From Acanthaster planci (Eukaryota; Echinodermata; Asteroidea; Valvatida; Acanthasteridae), in NCBI RefSeq assembly GCF_001949145.1, contig NW_019091493.1, positions 229,801 to 293,800 of the forward strand: DNA of 64,000 nucleotides, written 5' to 3'. The stretch's first letter is position 1; the number at the start of each line of letters is the position of its first letter. Positions 1-9,832 of this stretch are shown piece by piece. The notes beneath the pieces are model-generated. The model saw nothing but the letters and a program-made list of their open reading frames with translations, had not been told where the DNA came from and did no database searches. The position numbers and the translations under genes are program-made.

Positions 1-120
1 TCAGTAAGCAGGAAGTCATGGTTTCAAGTCCCACCCGAGTACGCTCGTGGTTTTTTCACAAGCCTTCGGGGGGCAAACACTGAGTAGACAGTGTGATAAT
101 ACAAGTCGGGCAGGGCAAAA
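1..120. repeat. Possible truncated tRNA-derived SINE at the window edge
   Basis: The first bases contain GGTTTCAAGTCCCACC, which resembles a tRNA T-arm/B-box, followed by short inverted segments (GAGTACGCTCGTGG, AAGCCTTCGGGGGG). The A-box side would lie outside the window, so this cannot be settled. It may equally be chance. It lies just downstream of the SKA2 stop codon, on the 3' side of that gene. Confidence 0.3.
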
Positions 121-159
121 ATCTAAAATTTAAAACAATTTGTCTGACTGATAAATCAA

Positions 160-3100
160 CTATACCCCTCTTTGATACAAAATGTTTGACGGGAGTGGAG
201 GGTGGATGAATACAGACGGCCTTGTGGAGGTCTTACCCGCTTGAGACAACTCTGGTGTGATATTTCCGGAGATTTTTTTTGTTTTGCCCGAAGGTTCCTG
301 CAACACCAATAATGGAAAAATACTTATGTACAAGTAAATTTCTGTATGTCTTCCTCGCACATTGGAAACCTATTTAAAAATGTTTTTTTGCCCTTCAGAC
401 TACAAAGAGTTCTTAAAATGGCATCTCTAAAATAACAATTACAAGAGAATATGTTAAGACTCGATACAAGTACATGTATTGAAGCTAAGACAGCGGCGTT
501 ACCAAACCTGTACAGATCTGCAAGTTACTATTTTGTAAAAGAGCCATTCTGGCTTGCAAGTGTGACAAAATTTTAATGGCATAACGGAAATATACGTGGG
601 CCATATTCAGAGGCCAAGGAAGGACGTCAATCATAGGATATCGTTATGCGTCATCATGACTCCCATTCAATACCATCATGCACTGTAGTAGTACCTCATC
701 AGTGTGAAGGGCTATTACTGGGAGTTGTCTACTGACCTGTGCTGGGTTCTCTTTGGTGGTCTCCTCTGTCTCGTTCCCCTGGTGGGGATCTGTGGCCTCC
801 CCAAGACGCAGACCGAGGATGGAATCTACCACCGCCTCCTGCTCAGTGCTGTCGGTGATCTGGCCAGAGAGGGGCAAAGGAGCTTGCTCTGAATGAAACT
901 CGCGCAGACACTAAGCGAGCAACCCTTTCTTGCAAATGCTTTCCAGTTTGCAAATTTGGGGCTCAGTGCTGTTATTGTGCTTCTGATGGTAATTTTCTGA
1001 AAATGCGACTTCAGATACATCGTTGGAAATGAACTTCTTCATCATTTTCTTCAAAATGAAAGCTTACCAAGGAGAATGATTTCACAGGGGAGTTCAGTCC
1101 CATAATCATCTCTAAACCAAGTATACTTTTGAACAATAATTTTTAAAAGCTACTTTTTGGATAACCACACTTGATGGACAACTGAACCTTTAACAAACAA
1201 CAGAAATCAAATACTTTCCATGTGCTAACGAAAACTCGGAGGTTGCACAAAATACGTATGAATCTGAGAACAATTCCTTGCGCGGGCTCTTTAATTAGCC
1301 TTTTGCGAGTTGCATTGGAATAAAATCTGGTACACTGAGTTCTTTAAATTCACATGAACATAACAATTTGAATTCTCCATACTAAAGACACTGTTGCTAT
1401 ACCATGTGATTCTGGGGCAAGCTTTTGCTTAGTAACGTAAGAGATGCCTTGCACCAATACACTGTTTTCAATAGATAAGGGCACAAAGGAACCAGTCCAT
1501 TCCAGAGATGGTGGTTGCTATGCAAAAGCTTGCCCCCGAATCACAAGGTATAGCAACAGTGCCTTCTGTCTGTTGTGTCTGTTAAACTGTTATGCTTATG
1601 TGCCATAAGATACACAGCATACCAGATTTTATTGAAATTTAACTTGGAAAAGGCTCATTACATTTACCTGAGCCTGTGGGGCCTTCTCCTGCAGGGCTTT
1701 GATTGCCGTGCAGGCCGTCTGCAGCTGGGCTCTGAAGTAGCTGGCCATCTGGGACTGCATGGCCTTGATGCCCTCGGCGTCCTGCACCAGGCTGTTGTAC
1801 TCCGTCTTGATCCGCTGCAGTCGCTGCATCATCTCGCTGGGATTGAGCTGCTGAACAGGTTAAAAGATTAAACTCTACATGAGCAGTTCCTGCTGTCGGT
1901 GGCATAAAGCAGTGCCAGCAAGTATGTGTGGGGGGAGGGAAGTGAGTAATGATTAACTGGATGCAGTGTTGTAGTCAAGACCAGGCAGTCCAAGACCGAG
2001 ACCGAGACCAACAGACCAAGACCAGGCCAGAAAAAGTAACCCAAGACCGAGACCAAGACCAGAAAAAGTAATTCAAGACTGAGACCAAGACCAGCTGTCC
2101 GAGACCAAGACCACGTTCAAACTGGTCTCAAGACTGGTCTCGAGACCAAGACCACTCGTAGTCTCGACGACTACAACACTGAATGGATGGTCCCCAAATT
2201 CGACATGATAATTTGCAGAGCTCCCCAAGACTTACATGTACCCCAGTAGGGCCTATGTATATGCCTATAATCTTACATCAAAATTGCGTATTTACGTTTT
2301 TTGAAAATACTTTGTGCTCCCCATTCTTCCGGTACTATTCAATATAGTTTTGCTTCCTGAAAGTAAAAATTTCCCTCGAAATTCACAGACTTTGTTTCTC
2401 ACCCCCCAAAATGTGGGGAGGGGGGACGGAAAGGTGTAAAATTGAAGGAGCTGGTATACATGTTCACGTGTACCAGCCTTATACCACCCCCTTCTTCCAA
2501 TGGTGCAGTCCCGATAGAGCACGTTACATAGTCCATACATGCAATAACATTTGCAGTTCTGACAAGAGCCACTCATGGGGCCATTTTTTAAAATCCGTTT
2601 CAGGAGTTTACAAACTGGCCTGGTGCAATATGGCCTTTTTTAATTGTTATCCCTTCTTGAGTGGTATCATTTTAGTCGTTGGGAAGACCCAAAAAATTCT
2701 CTGCTATCTGCTTTAATTTTTTGCTCACCATAAAAAAGTGGGGGGGGGGGGAGGGATGATTCAATAGTCCACCCCAACCTAAAAAAGTTGGGGGGATATA
2801 CATCCCCATTCACCTGGGATTTACACCCATAACCCTTTGCTGAACAATTTATGACAGATAGGGCTTTTACCCTAAATAAAAAACAACTATATAAAACAGT
2901 GCTTTAACCTGATTTAATAAAGAATAAATAAAATAAAAGTTCCCTACAAAAGCAGCTCTATCATATTAAAGAGCACCTCTAAGGAAAACATGTTTTCTCT
3001 GATTTTATCTGTTCAAATAAATATGGAAGCATCCAAATTGAACGCATCGTCATTTGTCTTCAGAAATCTACTATAACAAGCTAACAAGGACTTTTTTTCT

Positions 3101-5206
3101 GTTCATTGCCGAGATGCAAATTCTGAATCTTGAAACCCAAAGTGATCACCTGGTTATTGCCTCCCAGTTGCTGCCGAAATTCATCCTCCAATTTTCTGGA
3201 CATGTACTCCAAGTCCGATTCAGCTTTGCGGAACTGACGAAGAGGAAATGAAATAAGCTTGTTGAGATTTTTAACTATATACGTACATTACTCCCATACG
3301 CTCTACAGTACACCAACATAGCTTAAACAGCTTGAAAACAATGATAAAGTGTTCCATATTTGAGTCCATCACAAATCCCTTGAAGTCCCTGCAAGTCCAT
3401 CACAAGTCATTCTGTCTTCAGCCGATTCACAAGCTATTCAAATGAGCTGTAACAAAAGCATTCTTTTGTCATTGTTCACCCAGTTACTTATGACTGGCCT
3501 TGTGACTGGACTTGTGAAAGGACTAGTGATGGACTCAAAGATGGGCGGAATTCTTTTCTATATAAACAGGAACATTCAATTCTGTGTTATGGAAAAAAAG
3601 TAATGTTAATTTTGCAAAACTTCCCATTGTTTATGGCTTTGGAAGCCATATCTCTACTTTTTGCAGCTGTTCAAAAATCAAAATCTCACAAGGTTTTCTG
3701 TGTGTTCCTGTTAAACCCTGACGAGGAGGTGGTGCGTGATCCTGTTCCGGGAACAGTGTTCTTGAGTCGTGTTCCTGCCATTCGAGCACGAGAACAAGAA
3801 ACCCGTGTCAAGAACAGGTCGCCCGAACTCGACCTAAGAGTCAACATGGTGTGTGTTGACAAGGTGACCAGTCTCTAAGACTTGTTTTCTGTACTTTCTG
3901 TCCACTGGTCGTCTTGAAATTTTGAAGCAAGTTTGGAGCAACGCCGCCTGAAAACTTCTGTAATGCTGTAATGGTTGCCGTATTCTATTTTGGGTCAAGC
4001 ACAGCACATGCACAAAGACTGTACCGACTGCTGTTTAGTGGCACTAGTGCACTTTACTGATGGGATCTCAACAAGGCATAGAGCAAATCACAGCAAGGAC
4101 ATGCAACAGCCGTTGCTCAGTGCAAGACCCATGACCAACAGCAGAATACGGCAGCCATCACAGAAATTTTGGGGTGACATTGCTTCAAAATTCCAAGACA
4201 GCTAGAGGGCGGAGGGCGCAACATTGTCAACATACGCCATGTTGACCTCTACCATGTCTACGCTTGGAATAAAGGAGAGTTCCATATCCGGACATAACTA
4301 ATCACTCACGGTAAAAACCCAACGCTTCAATTTTCTCCCTGCTAAATTTGACTTTTTTAGGACATGTTATCACTTTTTGAGGGCTTATACACCGCTGCTA
4401 GGGAAAAGTAGTGACGTCCACATCTGGAACTCTTACCAGAAAACATTCCCAACCTTTTTTTGGGGGGGGACCTCTCCATATGTTACGTCGTGGTATCTTG
4501 TGACTCACTGTTGATGAACACGACTTTGTGTGTTCATCTGGGAGCTTTTTTAACCCGAAGTCAAAGCCAGGTGAGAACAAAGCTGAATTGTCATAATGTA
4601 GCTGTCTGTTTCAACGCAGAACGTCACAAAGCTCCCGTATGTCACAGAGAGTTTTTATATAGAGGTACATGTAGTCTAGTATGAGCCACATTATGGGGCT
4701 AGTTGATGACACACTGGGGGAAACAAGAATTTAGACTTTTCAGCCTTCTCTTCAACGAGTGGTTACAAAATCCACCCTTCAACATGTACATGTAACTTCT
4801 AGACAATTTTGGCACTGACATGAGTCATCATGTTAACATCCATGACTGTGATAAACAAATCCTGAGAAACAAGAAATAATTCTTATTTAATCAAGCACGT
4901 CAAGAAATCTCTCATCATGCTCATGACGATCCTGAACTTAACTGGCACTCAAAGCTCACTGCACCATGACCATGTATGGTAAAATGGCCAATGCACATGT
5001 AGCAGTCATGATTTAGTACTAGACGGGCCCCAAGAAAAGAAGGCTAACGTTAGTAGTAAGCCTAGACAGGCCCTACAAACATGATGATGACGAAGCATAA
5101 AATGTACAGACAGTCATGACAGCGAAATTGACAGCATCAGAAAAGAAAATGAATGATCCTATTTTATATTTACCAATGCTTCAACTTTGTCCACATTATT
5201 TGCCAT
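160..5206 (-). CDS. SKA2: SKA2 homologue, spindle and kinetochore-associated complex subunit
   Basis: SKA2 is the small coiled-coil subunit of the SKA complex, which couples kinetochores to microtubules in mitosis. I assembled five minus-strand exons with compatible phases (all phase 0): 5174-5206, 3150-3233, 1668-1847, 737-859 and 160-297 (stop at 160-162), giving 185 aa. Exon 1 encodes MANNVDKVEAL and exon 2 starts FRKAESDLEYM, matching the vertebrate start VDKLELM-FQKAESDLDYI with the junction in the same place. Exon 3 is helical and heptad-like (LNPSEMMQRLQRIKTEY) and matches the NPVTLLKELSVIKSRY block. Exon 4 opens ITDSTEQEA, like the acidic end of the human protein. The last 45 aa, which are basic and Pro-rich, plus part of exon 4 extend beyond the usual 121 aa. 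Exon 5 is the least certain: it rests on a TTGCAG acceptor and an open frame only. The start ATG at 5206 has an A at +4 on the mRNA strand but fits the family N-terminus. Confidence 0.83.
298..736 (-). other. SKA2 intron 4, no further feature
   Basis: This stretch lies between the strong GTCAGT donor after exon 4 and the TTGCAG acceptor of exon 5. If the donor were not used, the frame would run on to a stop at 644, adding about 30 residues. That is an alternative C-terminus. I see no repeat or other gene here. Confidence 0.5.
1297..1658. mobile_element. Long-TIR fold-back MITE, copy 1 (SKA2 intron 3)
   Basis: The inner arms at 1385-1432 and 1517-1565 are near-perfect inverted repeats (ACACTGTTGCTATACC against GGTATAGCAACAGTG). 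Outer arms continue the palindrome: AAAATCTGGTACACTGAG on the left and CATACCAGATTTTATTG on the right, ending around TTTTGCGAGTT and AACTTGGAAAA. A second copy lies at 57927-58262 with the same arms and the same core (GGCACAAAGGAACCAGT), the core being inverted relative to this one. The right end stops about 10 bp from the SKA2 exon 3 donor at 1667. No transposase is encoded, so it is non-autonomous. Confidence 0.8.
1964..2181. mobile_element. hAT-like MITE made of GACCAAGACC repeats
   Basis: The terminal inverted repeats are CAGTGTTGTAGTC (1964-1976) and GACTACAACACTG (2169-2181), a perfect 13-bp match. They are flanked by ACTGGATG (1956-1963) and AATGGATG (2182-2189), an 8-bp target-site duplication with one mismatch, which is the hAT signature. 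The interior is almost entirely degenerate GACCAAGACC/GACCGAGACC direct repeats, with inverted GGTCTCGAGACC near the right end. It lies in SKA2 intron 2. Confidence 0.8.
3358..3540. mobile_element. Fold-back MITE in SKA2 intron 1
   Basis: The inverted ends are TTTGAGTCCATCACAA on the left and TAGTGATGGACTCAAA on the right. Imperfect complementarity continues about 50 bp inwards through degenerate ACAAGTCC-type repeats. No coding capacity is seen. Confidence 0.65.
4331..4470. repeat. Dispersed repeat, copy A (SKA2 intron 1)
   Basis: This stretch resembles 44422-44615 over roughly 100 bp. It shares a TTCTCCCT/TTTCCCTC-CTAAAT block, a GGACATGTT block, CTAGGGAA/GTAGGGAA, the string GGAACTCTT, and a following poly-T/poly-G run. 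It looks like an old interspersed repeat family. The ends are not defined. Confidence 0.4.
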
Positions 5207-5851
5207 GTCATGACGCAGTCCTTCACCTTCACTATGACCCGCTTGCTGACTACCAGTGCTATCTTCCATACGGTTCTGGAATACTAGTAACAGTCGATTT
5301 AAAATTTGTAATAGGCCCTAGATCAAAACAATAAATTTCGCTGTCACATGCACAGCATGCTTGTCTGTCAAAATGTTCGATCTCGTCCTTCATGCACGTC
5401 CCATGCACATTGCGGTTCGAGTTTACCGCCCTCTATTGGGCAGTCGGCTTCCAGGGCGCCCCCTATTGTCAGATCTTCTATGTGGTCATATTGGGATGTC
5501 CGACGTGGAACTGTGGAAGCTAAATTTTTTTCAAAACCGTGCAAATGAAGTAGGCATGTGTTACCAACAGAAAGCTTATTCTTAAATCTGTGTCTATCTT
5601 CTATGGAGGACGGTACACTGACTATTCCAGGATGCTGATGATCTTTTGAAATGGAAATTCGAGGTAGAAACACTGAAGAGAAAATGGGACTCCAGTCTCC
5701 GGGTAGAGCTGCCCTCAAATAACTTGATCTTGGCAATGCTGACTACTCAGACTAACGTTAGTGGCGGTAGTGCACAAGCAGAAAACAACTTGACCGGCCG
5801 AAAAACAAGCTGTATGTACACGCCTATGGCCCTGTGATAAAAATGGAAACG
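5207..5851. promoter_or_regulatory. Probable divergent promoter of SKA2 and KIAA2013
   Basis: The SKA2 start codon (5206, minus) and the KIAA2013 start codon (7913, plus) point away from each other. KIAA2013 has a strong intron acceptor just before its coding exon (7826-7839), so its first exon must lie upstream. A good donor, GAAAC|GTGAGT, at 5851 is a candidate end of that exon. The interval also holds two CTCF-like sites (5428-5439 and 5458-5469) and an ATTGG (CCAAT complement) at 5436-5440. The 122-codon minus ORF here is not supported as a gene. The promoter assignment is inferred from layout only. Confidence 0.4.
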
Positions 5852-6756
5852 TGAGTCATTATTATTTGTTGTGATTTACATCACAGATTTCCTTGTGACA
5901 TGTCTATTTGTTTTCAAGTTTTTCATGAACATGACATGCATGATCAGTGATGATAGTAGACCTAGTGACACCAAGGAGATGACCTCCTATGACAAAAATT
6001 AGTTATTAGCGAAATTAGCGAAAAAGCGAGTCAGCTGAGAAGAGCCAGTGATGGACTCTTAGCCAATCAGGAAGTGGTATTCAGGTCACGTGACTCACTA
6101 TTAGCATATGGCTTTATTTTCCCAGTAAAAGTGCAGCAGTACAGTTTTTTGAATCTTCAAATATCGTAGTTTGAACCATCACACTACATATATCATAAAT
6201 CATAATAATACGTCATCAGAAATACGTCTGTAGATACACCTTGGAAGATCCATTAAATGTAATCAGAAGCTATAAAAACGACAATTTCACTGCCATATTT
6301 GCAGCAACATTCATACCACTTAGGAATAAAGCTGAGATTGAATTCATCCTGCAGGCCGATTAAACAATGTGATCTATAAAATCCCGTCAAATTTCACAAA
6401 TCAATAAAAAAAAACAAACAATCGATCAATAAAATTTTCTTTGATAAAATTATGGACGATTTTGACAGCAATATTTGACCTGGATGAGAAGAGTGCATTT
6501 TAACAGGTTTGGAAATATTTTCTGGACAAGATTTTTAAAATGGGCGACCTGACTTACGTCCATAAATCCTTGTGTATTCGTGAAGATACCAGAAAATGTC
6601 ATAGAAAAAGTGGTTCCATGTTATTTTGGTTGTTTTTAGACATGGGATACTCCAACACAGCCGCGCTGGAGAACTTAAATCGAACCGGCCAAGAAAAAAA
6701 CGAAAATAAGGCTGTGTACAAAATCGATAGTGCTGTTCAACGAAGATTGCCACATA

Positions 6757-7126
6757 CATGTACAGGGCTTTGCCGAATTTTCAGAATTTGAATATTCGAA
6801 TGCAGAATTAATGAAAAGGGAGGGAGAATTTTCTTGTGTTTTTTAAATGAGAAAAATCCCACTGAAAACTAATGGAATTTTTGAACAGGGCAAGAAGTAT
6901 TGTTTGTCTGTTAAATCTTGCTAAATCGTGGCTGGAGATACATGTAGTCCTAGAAGTGATAAGCTACGATGGTGATCATAATGCACAATTGTGTGTGTTA
7001 TTGCAATTGATTTTGTGTATGGTTTGTTCAATAATCTGCCGGTCAGTACGACTGAATATTCGGATATTCGATCGAATGGAATGTCAAATACTCGAATAGT
7101 GAATTATTCGAATTGACTCAGCCCTA
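6757..7126. mobile_element. hAT-like non-autonomous element, copy 1, with exact 8-bp target duplication
   Basis: GCCACATA occurs on both sides (6749-6756 and 7127-7134). The element ends in GACTCAGCCCTA on the right and (CATG)TACAGGGCTTTGCC on the left. The AT-rich subterminal regions are full of TTCGAATA/TATTCGAA palindromes. A second copy at 27791-28268 is in the opposite orientation. No ORF in it looks like a transposase. It sits between the SKA2/KIAA2013 promoter region and the KIAA2013 coding exon, so probably in the KIAA2013 5' UTR intron. Confidence 0.8.
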
Positions 7127-7839
7127 GCCACATACCTACATGATGAAGCAATTGACACGATTGACAGTTCTGGAACCGTTACATCACGTGCACATTCAAA
7201 AATTGGAAAGAAAATTAGTTTAAGTTTTTCCTTTTTTGATTTTGTGATATGTGCTCCTTTTTATTACTGTTACATTAAATCCACGTGGAACTTCTACTTG
7301 ATTTATAATGCTGCACACAAACAAGTTGCCTGAGAATGCAAAGAATGGTAATCATTATAAGTGTACATTCAAATAATTTGGGGGGGGGTGGTTATCATTA
7401 ACCTTAACTCTGCCAGTCGCAGCAAAGTGCAACAGGACAGGTGCAAACCCCTGGTGCACTTTGTTGCTCTGGGCAATCAACAGCAGAACAAATGACCCAT
7501 GGCATACAACCGGAACTGGTCCCATTGAACAATGCCACTATTGGGTACTGAGGTGGCTGGTAACTGCAGACTTTGTGGGTGTTTGGCCTTGTGGATAGCT
7601 GATCCTGTTGGATCTTGTTGCACTGGGCAGGCAAAGGCACTTTGAGAAATGATGCAGACTGGTGGGTCTGGCTAGATTTCTAGCCAAAATATCCTGGGGG
7701 AGTGCTAATCATCAATTAATGTAACTTTAAAATGGACATATATGTACTAGTATTGCAACAGAATGGGAGAGGTTCTCACTAAAACATTTTGTTCAGTTGG
7801 AATGAACTGTTTTGTGCATTTTCTTGTTCTCAATTTCAG

Positions 7840-9832
7840 GCACACCTGTATGAGGAGTCATAATCCAGTGACCTACATGTACCGGTAGTTTGTTTTGCCA
7901 TCACCAGCCCCCATGGCCCTCTCCAGCATTACCAAGCGACTGTCAGGGGTGCTTGCCACTCCCCGGAGTCGCAAGCTCTTCTTTCTCACCATCTTCTTGC
8001 TGGTCATGCTCGGATATGTTGGGCCTTGGGTCATGCACCATAACCAGACCGTCAAGTCCACCAAGGGCTGCTTGACACTGAAGCTCAAGGAATTAGAGAG
8101 CGACCTGACCCAGGTGGACGCAGCTGTCTTCCATGCTGACAGTGGGGAAGTCCATGTGGACCAGGTGGTACCATTTGTTGGCAATGGCAACATTGGGATT
8201 GTGGTCAATACGTTTAAGTCCAGTGGATTTCTCCTGAAAAATGAGGAGCAGTGGTTAAGTGTGGGCATGTACCATCCACTAGTGACTACCAGGCTCTCAA
8301 CCATGAAATACCAGAGTGCAACGGTCCTGCACTTCCGCCAAGCGCAGGTCAAGCAATATCAGTGTTACTCAGTTGGGCAGTCCTGTGTGTTCATAAAGAC
8401 CAACACCTTAGTACACCGATTCAGACCCGAGTTGATGCTGCAGGAGATTGTCGTGGAGAACAATGCAGATCAACCGGTGTTGCTAGAACTCTCCCGGACT
8501 GGCCCGGTAAAGTGGAAGGGATCCACCACCACTGCAGAAATGTTAACAGTGGATGGAAAATCCCGAGAATACATGTTGACAGCAGGGGACTTAAATGTGC
8601 CCTCTGGAACCAGCAGAATAGTGGTCACTCTGGTCATTGCTGCGACGGCCCTACAGAAGAAAACCGAAGTGCCTGCAAAATCAGTCCACAAAGTGGAAGT
8701 CCTGACTTTGGTGAAATACTCAGCCCCCGTGGGTGCCAGCACACCACAGCTGACCGCCGGCCTCGTGGACTCAGTGGAGGAGCAGTTGTTCAAAATTCTG
8801 AAGATGGACTTCCAGGACCTGGTCCGGGAGCACAGGGATGCTTGGTCTGAGCAGATTTGGAACTCAGGTCTTGTCCAGGAGCCCCTGGCCATACCTGTCC
8901 GGCCACGCGTACCCTCAGAGGTCCAGCAACAGCTGAGTCACATCTCAGCTGTCCACGTCTTTAACATCCTCACCACCACTGTGGTGTACTATGTGATGTC
9001 CTCCTCTCAGGCACCTCTGCTTATGCCTTCTTCCTCCCTCCAGCGGAAGAAGGAGGTGATTGGGGCCTTGCAGCAGCCAGGCTCTTGCTTCAATGGCCAG
9101 CCAACCCTGTTCGACGAGTCCCTGTGGCGGCCAGTCCAAACCGACAAGGAGATGATGGAGCTGTTCTCCCACTGGCAGCATGTCCTGTACAAGCACGGCT
9201 GCCATACCCTGCTGTCGGCGGGCGTGACTGGGATCATGCAGGCCATGATGCTGAGCTTCCTGGCTGGCCAGTTCACAGAGCGCGAGCTGTCCTTCCACGC
9301 TGACCCCCTGCTCTTTCGGAGCAAGTCCCACCTGCACAACATCTTTTACAACACCACCTTCCTGCACATCGACATCAACCCCAGCCCGGGCCACGAGATC
9401 CTCATCAGCATCACCAGCGTCCAGGCCAGTGGGAATAAACCCACCAAACTGTACGCCTGCGGGGCGGGATGTGAAGGCACACCTATTCTCTTGACCTCCT
9501 CTATGCAAAAGCTCCCCCTCAAGTGGACTGTTCCACAGACCCCTTTCTTGTATATTTCCCACGATCCCAAGCACCTAGATTACCTGAAGACCAAGATCAT
9601 CCACTTCAAGCACCTCTATGACCTAGATGACAGGGATGTGCAGCCCCTGGTCCCTGTCATTAACAGCACAGACGCACACCAGGGTTTCCAAATGCCAGTC
9701 TTTGCCTGGGTCATTATCATTGGTCTCATAGTTATTTTCCACATGTTCCTCATCAACTTGGTGTATAAGGAATACTGCTCAGGGACCTCCTCAAGCTTAT
9801 CAAGGCCATCTGAGAAAACCAGCAAAGCATGA
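7840..9832 (+). CDS. KIAA2013: KIAA2013-family type I/II membrane protein (coding 7913-9832)
   Basis: The coding sequence is one uninterrupted exon of 639 aa (human about 634 aa). The ATG at 7913 lies in a good context (CCCCCATGG). A longer frame begins with a TTG at 7895 and is not used. Residues 22-42 form an N-terminal hydrophobic segment (LFFLTIFLLVMLGYVG) after a basic start. Residues 597-618 form a C-terminal membrane span (FAWVIIIGLIVIFHMF), followed by the family's LVYKEYCSG tail and a short Ser-rich cytoplasmic end. The middle carries the family blocks YVMSSSQAPLL, LLSAGVTGIMQAMMLSF, KLYACGAGC and PFLYISHD. The molecular function of the family is unknown. An intron acceptor (TTCTCAATTTCAG, ending 7839) precedes the coding exon, so a 5' UTR exon is likely. 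AATAAA at 11437-11442 is a candidate polyadenylation signal. Confidence 0.93.

Noticed and set aside
5368-5736. 122-codon minus frame upstream of SKA2
   Set aside because: No homology, no splice or start support; lies in the presumed promoter/5' UTR.
7895-7912. Longer KIAA2013 frame starting upstream of 7913
   Set aside because: The first codon is TTG, and the ATG at 7913 has a good context and gives the expected family N-terminus.
8251-8850. 199-codon plus frame overlapping KIAA2013
   Set aside because: Out-of-frame shadow of the same gene, with no family motif.
8945-9574. 209-codon minus-strand frame inside KIAA2013
   Set aside because: It is a shadow of the conserved plus-strand coding sequence, caused by its codon bias.
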